From Leptospira meyeri (GTDB lineage Bacteria > Spirochaetota > Leptospiria > Leptospirales > Leptospiraceae): a stretch of DNA of 64,000 nt. The stretch covers positions 62,001 to 126,000 of the forward strand of contig NZ_SORO01000003.1 in assembly GCF_004368965.1 (NCBI RefSeq), given 5' to 3'. Below, in pieces: positions 49,527 to 58,914 of the stretch (the first letter of the stretch is position 1; each line of letters begins with the position of its first letter). Both the position numbers and the translations under genes were made by a program. The notes under the pieces are model-generated. The model did not search any database, was not told where the DNA came from, and saw only the letters and a list, made by a program, of their open reading frames with translations.

Positions 49527-49958
49527 TTACTTTCTTTTGATTAGAACCATTTGGTTCCCTACTTCAAAAGATTGGTCGAGAAAATAATAGTCGGTGAGTT
49601 CTTTGATCATAAAAAGTCCAATCCCATGTTCACGGTAATCACTCAGATCAAAACTACGAAGTTCGCCTGGCTCTACTTTTTTTCCATAATCTCTCAACCG
49701 AATTTCTACGCGGTCTTTATCAAATTGAAATTCTATAAAAATGGGTTTTCCAGTGTTTCCAGAATAGGCATGGCGGATGATATTGACAATGGCTTCCCCA
49801 ATCACCAGTTTTAAATCCATGGAATCAAAAAGAGAAAATCCATGTTCTAAACAAAGGTTAAAAAAATAATTACGTGTATGAGAAACAAAACGGGGGTTGG
49901 AGGGGATTTGGATACGGACTACTTTTCCGTAGTCCGTAGGTTTCTTTTGGTTCGACAT
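49527..49958 (-). CDS. RsbW/SpoIIAB-like GHKL serine kinase (anti-sigma type)
   Basis: This 143-residue protein is a lone GHKL ATPase domain. The N box is [17 protein letters not shown] (Glu and Asn kept), G1 is [15 protein letters not shown], and G2 is [16 protein letters not shown]. Such proteins phosphorylate STAS antagonists and bind sigma factors or other targets. A STAS protein (20956-21291) and a SpoIIE phosphatase (39441-41366) elsewhere in the window are possible partners, but not linked. Its start ATG 49958 shares one base with the stop of xerD. The position between xerD and hslV is unusual compared with the codV-clpQ-clpY layout of Bacillus. Confidence 0.9.
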   Translation of the reverse strand: MSNQKKPTDYGKVVRIQIPSNPRFVSHTRNYFFNLCLEHGFSLFDSMDLKLVIGEAIVNIIRHAYSGNTGKPIFIEFQFDKDRVEIRLRDYGKKVEPGELRSFDLSDYREHGIGLFMIKELTDYYFLDQSFEVGNQMVLIKRK

Positions 49959-50866
49959 TATCCTCTCGGATGGAATTTCTTATGAACTTCCTTCAGAGTT
50001 TTATTTGCCATATGAGTGTAAATTTGAGTCGTAGAAATATCGATATGACCCAAAAGTTCCTGAACCGATTTGAGATCTGCATGGTTCTCAAGAAGGTGGG
50101 TAGCAAAAGAGTGGCGAAGAGTGTGTGGTGTTACTTTTTTCTTTATTTTTGTGCGTTTGATATAATGATTCAAAAGTCTCCAAACCGACTTACGGTTGAT
50201 ATACGAACCTTTTTTAGAAACAAACACAAATTCACAAGTTCTTTTTTTCAAAATTTCTGTACGACTTTCCGTCAGATACTTTTTCAAAATTTCCAAAGAC
50301 TTTTCACCGAAAGGAACGAGACGTTGGCGTCCCCCTTTTCCTTCTACAGTGATCGTCATGTTTTCCATATCGATATCGGTCATTTTTAAGTTACATGCTT
50401 CCGAAATCCGCAACCCGGAAGAATATAAAAGTTCAAAGATACATTTGTCACGAAGTTCGTACAAATTGTCCTCTTTGATATTTCGAAAAAGTTCATCAAT
50501 TTCGGTTTGAGTTAAATAATCTGGGATTGTTCTTGCAACTTCAGGAGTTTCAATTTTTTCAGTTGGATTGGAATCCAATCTTTTTTCATCGCGGAGATAC
50601 TTGTAAAACTGTCTGATTGCCACCACTTCGCGAGCCAGTGTTTTTGCGGAGATTTTTCGTTCTCTTTCTTCTTCTAGAAAACGCATAATGTCGTTTGCTT
50701 TTACTTCTAAGAAGTTGATATGTTCTTTTTCCAAGAAGATCGCAAACTTATTGAGATCGTATCCGTAGGAATAAATCGAATTATCGCTCAGTCCTTTTTC
50801 TACGGACAGGTACTCTTGGAATGTTTGTAAAAGCTGATTTTGAGAAACTGGCAATTTGGAACCCAT
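49958..50866 (-). CDS. xerD: Tyrosine recombinase XerC/XerD type
   Basis: This 302-residue integrase-fold recombinase has a SAM-like N-terminal domain (FQEYLSVEKGLSDNSIYSYG) and a complete catalytic set: Arg153 in SSGLRISEACNL, Lys177 in VEGKGGRQRL, His248 and Arg251 in PHTLRHSFATHLL, His274 in LLGHIDISTTQIYTH and nucleophile Tyr283. The length and lack of mobile context indicate a chromosome-dimer resolvase acting at dif with FtsK. Whether it is XerC, XerD or a single XerH-like enzyme is not certain. It is first in the xerD-rsbW-like-hslVU run, echoing the codV-clpQY arrangement in Firmicutes. The ATG overlaps the open upstream region of the divergent TPR lipoprotein gene. Confidence 0.93.
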   Translation of the reverse strand: MGSKLPVSQNQLLQTFQEYLSVEKGLSDNSIYSYGYDLNKFAIFLEKEHINFLEVKANDIMRFLEEERERKISAKTLAREVVAIRQFYKYLRDEKRLDSNPTEKIETPEVARTIPDYLTQTEIDELFRNIKEDNLYELRDKCIFELLYSSGLRISEACNLKMTDIDMENMTITVEGKGGRQRLVPFGEKSLEILKKYLTESRTEILKKRTCEFVFVSKKGSYINRKSVWRLLNHYIKRTKIKKKVTPHTLRHSFATHLLENHADLKSVQELLGHIDISTTQIYTHMANKTLKEVHKKFHPRG

Positions 50867-50963
50867 CTTTACTCTCTTATGTTACTTAAAGAGTCGGACA
50901 AAAAGCTTAAAGAGACTTATTATTTTTTTTGCCACAAATGGCTATGTCAGGAAAAAAGGAGAT

Positions 50964-51485
50964 GTGGTTCATAGAAACTCCCTTATTTTTTTACTCACGT
51001 TTGGACTATTGTTAGTCGTTAATTGCGGCCGAAAGGAACGGTCCCTTTTCGAAGAGGGAAAAAAATGGGAAATGGTAGGAGAGAAAACCAAAGCCCTCTA
51101 CTACTACGAACTGTCTCTCCGTGAAAATCCAGAATATGACCCCGTTCTGAAACGAATGGGACTCCTTCTTGCAGAAAGCAATCAGTCCATTGCCACAGCC
51201 ATTTTTTATTTGGAAAAATATCACAAACAAAAAAAGGACGACACGGAAGTACAACGTGAACTCTTCCGGCTTTATCTTACCACAGGATATGAAAAAGAAG
51301 CATTGGAAATTTTGGAAGAAATTCGTTTCCAAGGAAAAAAAGAAACTTTGGAATTTTTCGAAACCACTTACCTTTGCCTCACCAGAGGATTCAAACAAAA
51401 GGACTATCTTCTGACTTTAGAAAAAAGCCCTCTTGCAGGGGACCCCTACTATGCGCCGTGGGTCCGGGCTTGTGAAACAAAATAA
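50964..51485 (+). CDS. Small TPR lipoprotein
   Basis: This protein has about 173 residues from GTG 50964, which follows AAAGGAG two bases upstream. The same frame is open further upstream to an ATG at 50856, but that part would precede the signal peptide and overlap xerD. The signal NSLIFLLTFGLLLVVNC ends in Cys21, so it is a lipoprotein. The mature part is helical with TPR-like units (GEKTKALYYYELSLRENPEY, AIFYLEKYHKQKKDDTEVQR, ELFRLYLTTGYEKEALEIL). TPRs mediate protein contacts; the partner is unknown. trxB follows after 60 nt. Confidence 0.78.
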   Translation: MVHRNSLIFLLTFGLLLVVNCGRKERSLFEEGKKWEMVGEKTKALYYYELSLRENPEYDPVLKRMGLLLAESNQSIATAIFYLEKYHKQKKDDTEVQRELFRLYLTTGYEKEALEILEEIRFQGKKETLEFFETTYLCLTRGFKQKDYLLTLEKSPLAGDPYYAPWVRACETK

Positions 51486-51545
51486 ACAGGAATCCTGGAA
51501 ATCCTGTCTAAATAATAAAGAACAAGATACAGAATAGGAGAAATT

Positions 51546-52487
51546 ATGAACCATAAAGTTGTCATCATCGGATCCGGTCCCGCAGGACATACAGCAGCCA
51601 TTTACGCGGCTAGAGCCAATCTAAACCCGGTGATGTATGAAGGATTTATGGCCGGAGGAGTCGCAGCCGGTGGACAGCTCACTACCACGACAGAGGTAGA
51701 AAACTTTCCTGGTTTCCCAGAAGGAATTGATGGAACCAAACTCACCCAACTGTTCCGCGAACAGTCCGTAAAATACGGAACCACCATCCACACCCAAACC
51801 ATCACCAAAGTGGATTTTTCTAAACGCCCTTTTACCATCTGGTCAGACGATGAAGAAATCAAAGCAGAGTCTGTGATCATCGCCACAGGAGCAACAGCCA
51901 AGAGAATGCATGTTCCTGGAGAAGAAACTTTTTGGCAACGTGGGATTTCTGCCTGTGCCGTTTGTGATGGTGCCTTGCCGATCTACAGAAACAAAGCTCT
52001 TGCAGTGGTGGGCGGCGGTGACTCCGCAGTGGAAGAAGCAAACCACCTCACTAAGTTTGCATCCAAAGTATATTTAGTTGTGCGTCGGGACCAACTCCGT
52101 GCTTCTCAAATCATGCAAAAACGTGCCTTGGAACACCCAAAAATTGAAATCCTTTGGAACCAAACCGTAGTTGAAGCCAAAGGCGGAACTGGTGGACTTA
52201 CTTCTATCGTTCTCGAAAGCACAAAAGACAAATCCAGAAAGGATTTAGAAGTGGGTGGTCTTTTTTATGCGATTGGACATGTGCCCAATACAGAAGTTTT
52301 TAAAGGCCAATTGAATTTGGATGAAACAGGTTATATCCTCACAAAACCAGGAACTACACAAACCAATGTGGAAGGTGTTTTTGCCGCCGGTGATGTACAG
52401 GACAAAGTGTTCCGCCAAGCCATTACCGCAGCAGGAAGCGGTTGTATGGCGGCACTCGAAGCAGAACGTTGGTTAGAAGGTCACTAA
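51546..52487 (+). CDS. trxB: Thioredoxin reductase
   Basis: This is a 313-residue low-molecular-weight thioredoxin reductase. The FAD site is [20 protein letters not shown] (GSGPAG at 9-14), the redox-active pair is Cys137 and Cys140 in [10 protein letters not shown], the NADPH site is [15 protein letters not shown], and the second FAD motif is [15 protein letters not shown]. It passes electrons from NADPH to thioredoxin. The ATG 51546 has AGGAG at good spacing. The stop shares CTAA (52484-52487) with the convergent gene. It is the usual length, with no odd residues. Confidence 0.97.
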   Translation: MNHKVVIIGSGPAGHTAAIYAARANLNPVMYEGFMAGGVAAGGQLTTTTEVENFPGFPEGIDGTKLTQLFREQSVKYGTTIHTQTITKVDFSKRPFTIWSDDEEIKAESVIIATGATAKRMHVPGEETFWQRGISACAVCDGALPIYRNKALAVVGGGDSAVEEANHLTKFASKVYLVVRRDQLRASQIMQKRALEHPKIEILWNQTVVEAKGGTGGLTSIVLESTKDKSRKDLEVGGLFYAIGHVPNTEVFKGQLNLDETGYILTKPGTTQTNVEGVFAAGDVQDKVFRQAITAAGSGCMAALEAERWLEGH

Positions 52488-54235
52488 GGAGTGATTTGAT
52501 TTCCATTTGCATCCAAATAGGTTTTGGATTCCAAATTAAAAAATATCACCGAATCTCCTTTCGGTGATATGTATTGTTTTTTCCCGTTTTCCCATCCAAT
52601 CAAAGTAAAGTTAGAACCTCGATACAGAATTTGGTTTCCGGGAAATACATTTGCCTCCCAAGAATCTCCATACCAACGATAGTTTCCTTTTTTCCAGAGA
52701 TAAAAATAACTAGAATTTGGTCCTAAAAAATCACCTTCCAATTTTCCCGAGAAAGATTCTACGTTTGCGGGAAAGATTTTATGTAAGTCAGGAAGTTCTG
52801 TATAAGATTTGATTTCCAATGCGGATTCCGGGAGTTCAAAACCTTTGTCTAAAAAATGATTAAACTCGGTAGGAAACTGTGCATTCATGGTGGTATAACC
52901 GGAAAGTTGCAGTTTTTTTCCCATTTTTAAAATTGGGTCTTTCTCTTTTTCAAAACGAAGCAAACTATCTTTTAAAATTTGGTCTGGCGATACACCGGTT
53001 GCGTTTTGTAAAGCAAGTGCCGGAGAAGTTCCCAAACATGTTTCTTTTTGATAGGAAATGAGGGCTTCTTTTCCATAGGTTTCATGAATGTGTTTGATGA
53101 GAACGGGTCCAATGGAATAAGGAATTAAATCTTTATATTTTGCATCTAACAATAATTTGAATGTTTTTGGTACTTTATTTTCTCGAATTAACTTTTCAGC
53201 ATCATTGTAAATATAGAATTGTTTTCGTTCGTAAAATTTTGCTTCAATATAACTTGAAAGTCCCGCTTCAAACCAAGGATCGGAAATTTCAGCAGAGGGA
53301 ATTTTCCCTGTTTCTGACTGAATTTTAAAACAACTTACTTGTTCTAAATTGTGAAGGGCAATCTGGTAAAAAGTCCCAAAATGAATACGGCGGAGCGCAT
53401 CCGAATCAAACTCGATGACACCAGTGGCTTGTGGCATTTTTTCTCCGCAGCAGAGAGTGATGGAATCTCTTCCCCCAAACCCACCTTGTTCAGTTCCACC
53501 AGGAATTTCAGCACCTACATATTCTTTAAAATCCTCATATTGATCAAAAAGTAAAACAGGGATTTTTCCTCGATTTTCCAATTGAAATTCTGTTTTCACA
53601 TATTGTGAAAAAGATTTCATTTTAAAATTTTCACCAAACACACGTAAGTATTCTTTCCATTTATCTGATCCGTAAAACACATAATTTCCCAATTCTAATT
53701 TGGGTTTCCCGTATTTTGTTTCATCAACAAGGAGGAAATTTTCAAAGTTATGAGGTTTTTGGTAAATGTAATCGTATTCTTTTCGATGTGAAATCCAATA
53801 CTTTGTGATTTTGGTTAAATCAGGATAATTCCATACAAGTGTCGACGAACATCCATTACAAGACGCAGGAACAGAGATAAAACCAATTCCCGAAGGAAAA
53901 TCAAGTTTAAAAGTGCCATTGGCCCATTCGGTGTAAATACTCCCATCTGCACGTTTCCATTGGTAATGGTTTTTGGACCATTGGTATACTTCTCCACCGT
54001 CTGGTCCGTTGAAGTATCCAGGCGTTGGATCTAAAAAACCTAGTTTTAAATCTTCTAGTTTTGGTTCTTGGAGTCTTTCCACGGCCAGAAACGAAGTAGG
54101 TGCCGTTTCTCCGAAATCAAAATACAAAACATCAGAACCCTGCCCCCGTTTGAGAGGAATGGTCAAACGCTCCGATTCAGCGTAGATAACAATAGTTAGG
54201 AGAAGAAGACAAAATAAAATTGATTTGCGAACCAT
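52484..54235 (-). CDS. Exported protein with degenerate gluzincin (peptidase MA-like) core
   Basis: This is a 583-residue protein from ATG 54235 with signal peptide [17 protein letters not shown] do not recognise it as a named family. The middle resembles a peptidase-MA fold: [16 protein letters not shown] at the metal site and [15 protein letters not shown] with Glu323 about 24 residues later. The metal site reads His295-Asn-Leu-Glu-Gln299, not HExxH, so two of its three key residues are lost and it is probably inactive. The N- and C-terminal parts share a module: [21 protein letters not shown] and [21 protein letters not shown] align well. A GTG at 54253 is an alternative start. The stop overlaps trxB by 4 nt. 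Confidence 0.78.
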   Translation of the reverse strand: MVRKSILFCLLLLTIVIYAESERLTIPLKRGQGSDVLYFDFGETAPTSFLAVERLQEPKLEDLKLGFLDPTPGYFNGPDGGEVYQWSKNHYQWKRADGSIYTEWANGTFKLDFPSGIGFISVPASCNGCSSTLVWNYPDLTKITKYWISHRKEYDYIYQKPHNFENFLLVDETKYGKPKLELGNYVFYGSDKWKEYLRVFGENFKMKSFSQYVKTEFQLENRGKIPVLLFDQYEDFKEYVGAEIPGGTEQGGFGGRDSITLCCGEKMPQATGVIEFDSDALRRIHFGTFYQIALHNLEQVSCFKIQSETGKIPSAEISDPWFEAGLSSYIEAKFYERKQFYIYNDAEKLIRENKVPKTFKLLLDAKYKDLIPYSIGPVLIKHIHETYGKEALISYQKETCLGTSPALALQNATGVSPDQILKDSLLRFEKEKDPILKMGKKLQLSGYTTMNAQFPTEFNHFLDKGFELPESALEIKSYTELPDLHKIFPANVESFSGKLEGDFLGPNSSYFYLWKKGNYRWYGDSWEANVFPGNQILYRGSNFTLIGWENGKKQYISPKGDSVIFFNLESKTYLDANGNQITP

Positions 54236-54300
54236 GGAGAAACATTGACCCACTTAACGCCCCAATGCTCTCCCCAAATTTGGCCACTGTCAAGTGGATT

Positions 54301-54789
54301 CTACACAGAGTTTTGGTTTCGATAAGCAATGGCAATTTGGCCAGTGCGCGAAATCTCCCGAATTCCAAAAGGTTTGAGTACAGAAATGATATTGCTTACC
54401 TGTCTAGAATTTCCAGAGAATTCAATGAGAAGTGAGTCTTCGGTCATTTCTAAAATTTTGACATCAAATCCATTACAAATGGTAAGTGCTTCACTTCGAT
54501 TGACTTCCGTAATAGAAAATGAAATGAGAACCAGTTCTCTTTGTACGGAACTGGCATAAGCCATATCTTGGACTTTCAGAACATCGGGTAATTTGAGGAG
54601 TTGGTTTTTTACCTGACCAACAATAAAATCATCCCCATTCAAAACAATTGTCATTGATGAAACATCCACATTGTCCGTCACACCAACAGCAATGGAATCA
54701 ATATTGTATCCACGACGGGTAAAAAGTCCAGAAACATGGCTCATGACCCCAGGATGATTATTTACTAAAATACTTAGAGTGTGTTTCAT
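54301..54789 (-). CDS. ilvH: Acetolactate synthase small (regulatory) subunit
   Basis: This 162-residue regulatory subunit has the N-terminal ACT domain [20 protein letters not shown] and [18 protein letters not shown], which binds valine for feedback control, followed by the C-terminal ferredoxin-like domain ([40 protein letters not shown]). It activates the catalytic IlvB subunit in branched-chain amino acid synthesis. The ATG 54789 overlaps the TAA of ilvB by 4 nt, so the two subunits are coupled. ilvH and ilvN are names for the same role; ilvH is used here. Confidence 0.96.
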   Translation of the reverse strand: MKHTLSILVNNHPGVMSHVSGLFTRRGYNIDSIAVGVTDNVDVSSMTIVLNGDDFIVGQVKNQLLKLPDVLKVQDMAYASSVQRELVLISFSITEVNRSEALTICNGFDVKILEMTEDSLLIEFSGNSRQVSNIISVLKPFGIREISRTGQIAIAYRNQNSV

Positions 54790-56492
54790 TTTTTCATTTT
54801 CCCCAAGTCTTTGAATTCAATTAGGTCTTGTTGTGATTTTCCTGCAGGGATCATCGGGAAAACTTTTTCTTCCGCTGGGATCATCACTTCAATCAGGGCA
54901 GATCCATTGTCTTTTAAGAAAAATTCCACGCCCTTATCAATTTCTGATTTATGTTCGATTCGCATTGCAGGAATCCCATATGCTTCTGCTAATTTGACAA
55001 AGTTAGGATTGTAGGTCCATTGCGACTCACTGAATCTCTCTTCATAGAATAGTTCCTGCCATTGGCGAACCATTCCCAAAAAGTTGTTATTAAAAAGTAA
55101 AATTTTAACACCTAACTGAGATTGCGCGATAGTTGCCAACTCTTGGATACACATTTGAAAGGAACCGTCTCCTGTAACACATATGACCATTTTATCTGGA
55201 TTTCCAAACTTTGCACCGATGGCAGCAGGAAGACCATATCCCATTGTACCAAGTCCCCCCGAGGTTAACCAAGTATTTGGTTTATCAAATAAATAATACT
55301 GTGCCGCCCACATTTGGTGTTGGCCAACATCAGTAGAGACAATAGCTTCTCCTTTCGTTTTGGCATAAACCCTTTGTAAAAAATCTTGTGGTTTGATACT
55401 GTCCCCACTGTTGTCAAAATCAAGTGGATGGTTTTTCTTTAGGTTTTGAATGTTTTCAATCCAAGAAGTACGATCTCCGCCTTTTACAAAAGGAAGGATT
55501 TCCCGAATGGCATCTTTTAAATCTCCATGAAGGATATAATCCACGTTGATTCGTTTGTTAAACTCAGCGGCATCAATATCAACGTGTGCACGAACTGCAT
55601 TCGGGGCAAAGTCTTGGTATTTAGCAACTCTATCATCAAACCTTGCACCTAAATTTAAAATATAATCACATTCTAACACTGCTTTGTTGGCATAAGCAGT
55701 TCCATGCATTCCGAGCATTCCCACGGACAAAGGATGGGTTCCAGGAAATGCGCCAAGTCCCATAAGAGTGGTAGTGACGGGAGCATTTGCCTTTTCAGCC
55801 AGTGCTTTGATTTCGGCAGAAGCAAAGGAATTGATGGCACCTCCACCAACATAGAGTAACGGACGTTTGGCTTGGTTTAAGGCTTCCGCGAATTCTTGCG
55901 GATCGCCTTTCACCTTTGGTCTTTCATAATGATGTGGAGCAATTTTGAGTGCTGATGCCTTTCTCACTGATGTTTTTTCTAATTGAACATCTTTTGGAAA
56001 ATCCAAAAGCACTGGGCCTGGTCTTCCGCCCATCGCAATCTTAATTGCTTCTTCAAAATGACGAGAAAGGTCGTCTGCTTTTTTGATTAAAGCATTGTAT
56101 TTAGTAATGGGGATGGTGATTCCAAAAATATCAGCCTCTTGGAAGGCATCGGTCCCAATGGCATCTGTGGAAACTTGACCAGTGATGGCAAGGATGGGAA
56201 TGGAATCTAATTTGGCGTCGGTAAGTCCTGTGATTAAATTTGTAGCACCAGGACCGGAAGTGGCAATACAAACGCCTAACTTACCTGTTGAACGAGCATA
56301 ACCTTCTGCCATATGGATGGCACCTTGTTCGTGGCGAACAAGGATATGTTTGATTTTTTTACTATGATAGAGTTCGTCGTAAAAAGGGAGGATGGCGCCA
56401 CCAGGGTATCCGAAGACGATTTCCACACCCGCTTCTTCCAATAATTCGACCATCAGTCGGCCGCCAGTAATTGCTTCGGTTGTAGATGACAT
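54786..56492 (-). CDS. ilvB: Acetolactate synthase large (catalytic) subunit
   Basis: This protein has 568 residues from ATG 56492, which has AGGGGG seven bases upstream; in-frame ATGs at 56507 and 56513 are alternatives. It is a thiamine-diphosphate enzyme with catalytic Glu55 in [22 protein letters not shown]-region segments [12 protein letters not shown] and [20 protein letters not shown], and the ThDP/Mg motif [20 protein letters not shown] with LFNNNFLG. It condenses two pyruvates, or pyruvate plus 2-oxobutyrate, in valine, leucine and isoleucine synthesis. No leader peptide with branched-chain codons is seen in the 112-nt upstream gap. Confidence 0.97.
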   Translation of the reverse strand: MSSTTEAITGGRLMVELLEEAGVEIVFGYPGGAILPFYDELYHSKKIKHILVRHEQGAIHMAEGYARSTGKLGVCIATSGPGATNLITGLTDAKLDSIPILAITGQVSTDAIGTDAFQEADIFGITIPITKYNALIKKADDLSRHFEEAIKIAMGGRPGPVLLDFPKDVQLEKTSVRKASALKIAPHHYERPKVKGDPQEFAEALNQAKRPLLYVGGGAINSFASAEIKALAEKANAPVTTTLMGLGAFPGTHPLSVGMLGMHGTAYANKAVLECDYILNLGARFDDRVAKYQDFAPNAVRAHVDIDAAEFNKRINVDYILHGDLKDAIREILPFVKGGDRTSWIENIQNLKKNHPLDFDNSGDSIKPQDFLQRVYAKTKGEAIVSTDVGQHQMWAAQYYLFDKPNTWLTSGGLGTMGYGLPAAIGAKFGNPDKMVICVTGDGSFQMCIQELATIAQSQLGVKILLFNNNFLGMVRQWQELFYEERFSESQWTYNPNFVKLAEAYGIPAMRIEHKSEIDKGVEFFLKDNGSALIEVMIPAEEKVFPMIPAGKSQQDLIEFKDLGKMKK

Positions 56493-56604
56493 ACGTTTCC
56501 CCCTCATTGTCATTTCTGCAAAAAAGAGCCTGTTGTCAATGTTCTCACGTTTTTGAGTCGATTTTTACTGTCTAAAAAAGAATGCTGAAAATTGGACCAG
56601 GGAT

Positions 56605-57711
56605 ATGGAAAATACAGATATTGAAAAGCCACAAGAAGATGAAAAGTTCACAAAAATAAAAGCCCTTGCAAAAGAGGCCTATCGTTTTCTTGATCAGGGA
56701 CGTTTCAAAGAAGCGAAAGAACGATTAGACATATTACTTGATGAAGATCCTTCCAATACATACGGCCTCGTTGGTCTTGGCGATTATTATGCAAAAACCA
56801 AACAACCTGAGCAGGCAATCCAATACTATCGTAAATGTTTGAGCGGGGATACAACCAATAAGTTCTCACTTATGGGACTTATGAATGCCTACAGAGATTT
56901 AAATAGCCTCAAAAGAATCATTGAAGTTGCGGAAGAATTTCACCACATAACAATAACAGATGCTAGTATCCTATCAAGAGTGGCAGATGCACACAGAAAG
57001 TTAAAAAACTTCAAAGAATCCGAAGTGTACTATATGGAAGCACTTCAAATCAACCCAAACGATCAATATGTAATTGTAGGACTTGGACATTTATACTTTG
57101 CTTGCCAAAGGTATGTGGATGCCATCCAATGGTGGGAAAAATTACTCTCAAGCCAACCAAACAATATTAAGATCTTAACAGAGATAGGAAACAGTTACCG
57201 CAAAATCAAAGACTTTGATAAAGCCATTCTTTATTACGACCGCGCCAAAGATCTCGACCCAAAAAACTTTTTTGCCCTCTATGGACTCGCAGAATCTTAT
57301 CGTGGTAAAAAGGATTTTAAAACGGCCATCACCTATTGGGAAAAAATTCTTGAGTCCGATCCGGAAAACAAACTCATCATCAACAGGTATGCAGATTCCC
57401 TTAGAGGTCTTGGCAATTATGATAAGGCTTTGGAATGTTTTAACAAAATTCTTGCCAGTGGCGATGATTACTTTGCTCTTCTCGGGAAAGCGGCCGCCTT
57501 ACGCCTAATTGGGGATCTTGAAAAAGCAGAAGAAATTTATTTAGGACTTCTCACTAAATCTCCGAGTGATCCAAGGCCAGCTCTCGAACTTTCTGATCTT
57601 TGGGACATTATGGGAAAAAAAGTTCAAGCCATCAAACTTCTTGAGGATTTAGCTAAAAAAAATCCATCCAATGAAGCCATCCGAGAAAGGATTGAATATT
57701 TAAAAGATTAA
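56605..57711 (+). CDS. TPR-repeat protein
   Basis: This 368-residue protein is almost entirely tetratricopeptide repeats, about ten from residue 20 on ([80 protein letters not shown]). No signal peptide or TM segment is visible, so it is cytoplasmic. TPR proteins are scaffolds; the partner is unknown. The ATG 56605 has AGGGAT just upstream and lies 112 nt from the divergent ilvB. The stop shares TTAA (57708-57711) with the convergent MFS gene. Confidence 0.88.
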   Translation: MENTDIEKPQEDEKFTKIKALAKEAYRFLDQGRFKEAKERLDILLDEDPSNTYGLVGLGDYYAKTKQPEQAIQYYRKCLSGDTTNKFSLMGLMNAYRDLNSLKRIIEVAEEFHHITITDASILSRVADAHRKLKNFKESEVYYMEALQINPNDQYVIVGLGHLYFACQRYVDAIQWWEKLLSSQPNNIKILTEIGNSYRKIKDFDKAILYYDRAKDLDPKNFFALYGLAESYRGKKDFKTAITYWEKILESDPENKLIINRYADSLRGLGNYDKALECFNKILASGDDYFALLGKAAALRLIGDLEKAEEIYLGLLTKSPSDPRPALELSDLWDIMGKKVQAIKLLEDLAKKNPSNEAIRERIEYLKD

Positions 57712-58895
57712 ACTTTCGGTTCTTCTGTTATTTGTACCGTAAGAAAATAAAGAACAACAAAAACGACTATAACTCCAGTAACAAAAAAAGTGACTGGAGC
57801 TCCAAAAAGAAACCATAACCAACCTGCAATAAAACTGGCAAAGAACGCAGAAATACTTTGTAGTCCGGCATACATCCCAATCCCTGTAGCCGTTTCATTA
57901 CTTGGAATGACATTACTAATCCAAGCTTTAGAAATCCCTTCCGTTGCAGCTGCATAAATACCATACAAAAAAAATGCCATTATTATTAAAAATGGATTTT
58001 GGGTTATTCCCATTAGTAAATAAACAACGGCATAAATTCCGAGACCACATAGGAACATTTTTTTTAGTCCAATTTTATCAGCGAATACTCCAAGTGGGTA
58101 AGAGAAAACTGCATAAACTAAATTATAAAAAATATAAATCCCTATGACTTGTTGATCTTCAAGTCCCGCTTCTTTCGATTTTAATATCAAAAACACATCA
58201 GAACTATTCCAAAATGCAAACACTAACAATCCGCCAACTAACTTTCTGTAGTTGGAATTTGTTTTTTTCCAATAAGAAAGAAAAGAAAATAGAGAATGGT
58301 TTTGTTTCGTTAAATTCGTATGAATGGATTGATTCGATTTTTCCTTCAAAAAAAAAGTAAATCCGATCGCAATCATACCTGGCAAAAATGCAAAATAAAA
58401 TAAAAATGCATAATCTTTAGGATGGAAATACAGGTATACTAAAGCGAGACTTGGACCAAGGACTGCACCCAATGTATCCATAGAACGATGAAATCCAAAT
58501 ACTCTAGCCTTAGTTTTATTGGTGGCTTCTGCGGATAAAATAGCATCCCTTGCTCCTGTTCTGACTCCTTTTCCAATTCGATCCAAAATGCGCGAGAATA
58601 AGACAACAAATGGGACTTGGCCAATACTTAATAAGGGTTTTGATATAGCGCTTAAGGTGTAGCCCAGTCTTACAAAAGGGACACGTTTACCTGTAACATC
58701 TGACAGTTGGCCGAAGTATCCCTTTCCGTAGCCGGCTACTACTTCCGTGATTCCTTCTAAGATGCCAATAAAGAGAATCGAATATCCAATTGATTTGAGA
58801 TAAATTGGTAAAACGGGATACAACATCTCGCTTGCAATGTCCGTAAAAAGACTCACAAGCGATAAAACCCAAACGGTTTTAGATATGTATTTCAA
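57708..58895 (-). CDS. MFS transporter
   Basis: This 395-residue membrane protein has 12 predicted helices and Major Facilitator motifs: [20 protein letters not shown] (motif A between TM2 and TM3) and the second-half copy [40 protein letters not shown] resembles members annotated as multidrug or sugar-like exporters; the substrate is unknown. The start is TTG 58895 with AAGGAGG about 15 nt upstream, which is far; no ATG is in frame nearby. The gene follows the P83/100 gene after 19 nt and its stop overlaps the TPR gene by 4 nt. Confidence 0.87.
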   Translation of the reverse strand: MKYISKTVWVLSLVSLFTDIASEMLYPVLPIYLKSIGYSILFIGILEGITEVVAGYGKGYFGQLSDVTGKRVPFVRLGYTLSAISKPLLSIGQVPFVVLFSRILDRIGKGVRTGARDAILSAEATNKTKARVFGFHRSMDTLGAVLGPSLALVYLYFHPKDYAFLFYFAFLPGMIAIGFTFFLKEKSNQSIHTNLTKQNHSLFSFLSYWKKTNSNYRKLVGGLLVFAFWNSSDVFLILKSKEAGLEDQQVIGIYIFYNLVYAVFSYPLGVFADKIGLKKMFLCGLGIYAVVYLLMGITQNPFLIIMAFFLYGIYAAATEGISKAWISNVIPSNETATGIGMYAGLQSISAFFASFIAGWLWFLFGAPVTFFVTGVIVVFVVLYFLTVQITEEPKV

Positions 58896-58914
58896 AAATA
58901 AGAACCCATCCTCC

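Noticed and set aside
54283..54297. Small CCACT/AGTGG hairpin after ilvH
   Set aside because: Five base pairs and no T tract; too weak for a terminator.
56493..56604. Leader peptide or T-box attenuator upstream of ilvB
   Set aside because: The gap has no run of branched-chain codons, no T-box sequence and no terminator hairpin.
58892..58908. Five-codon ATG frame directly after AAGGAGG, ending over the TTG of the MFS gene
   Set aside because: The Shine-Dalgarno touches the ATG (no spacing) and the peptide is too short to judge; the MFS start remains uncertain.
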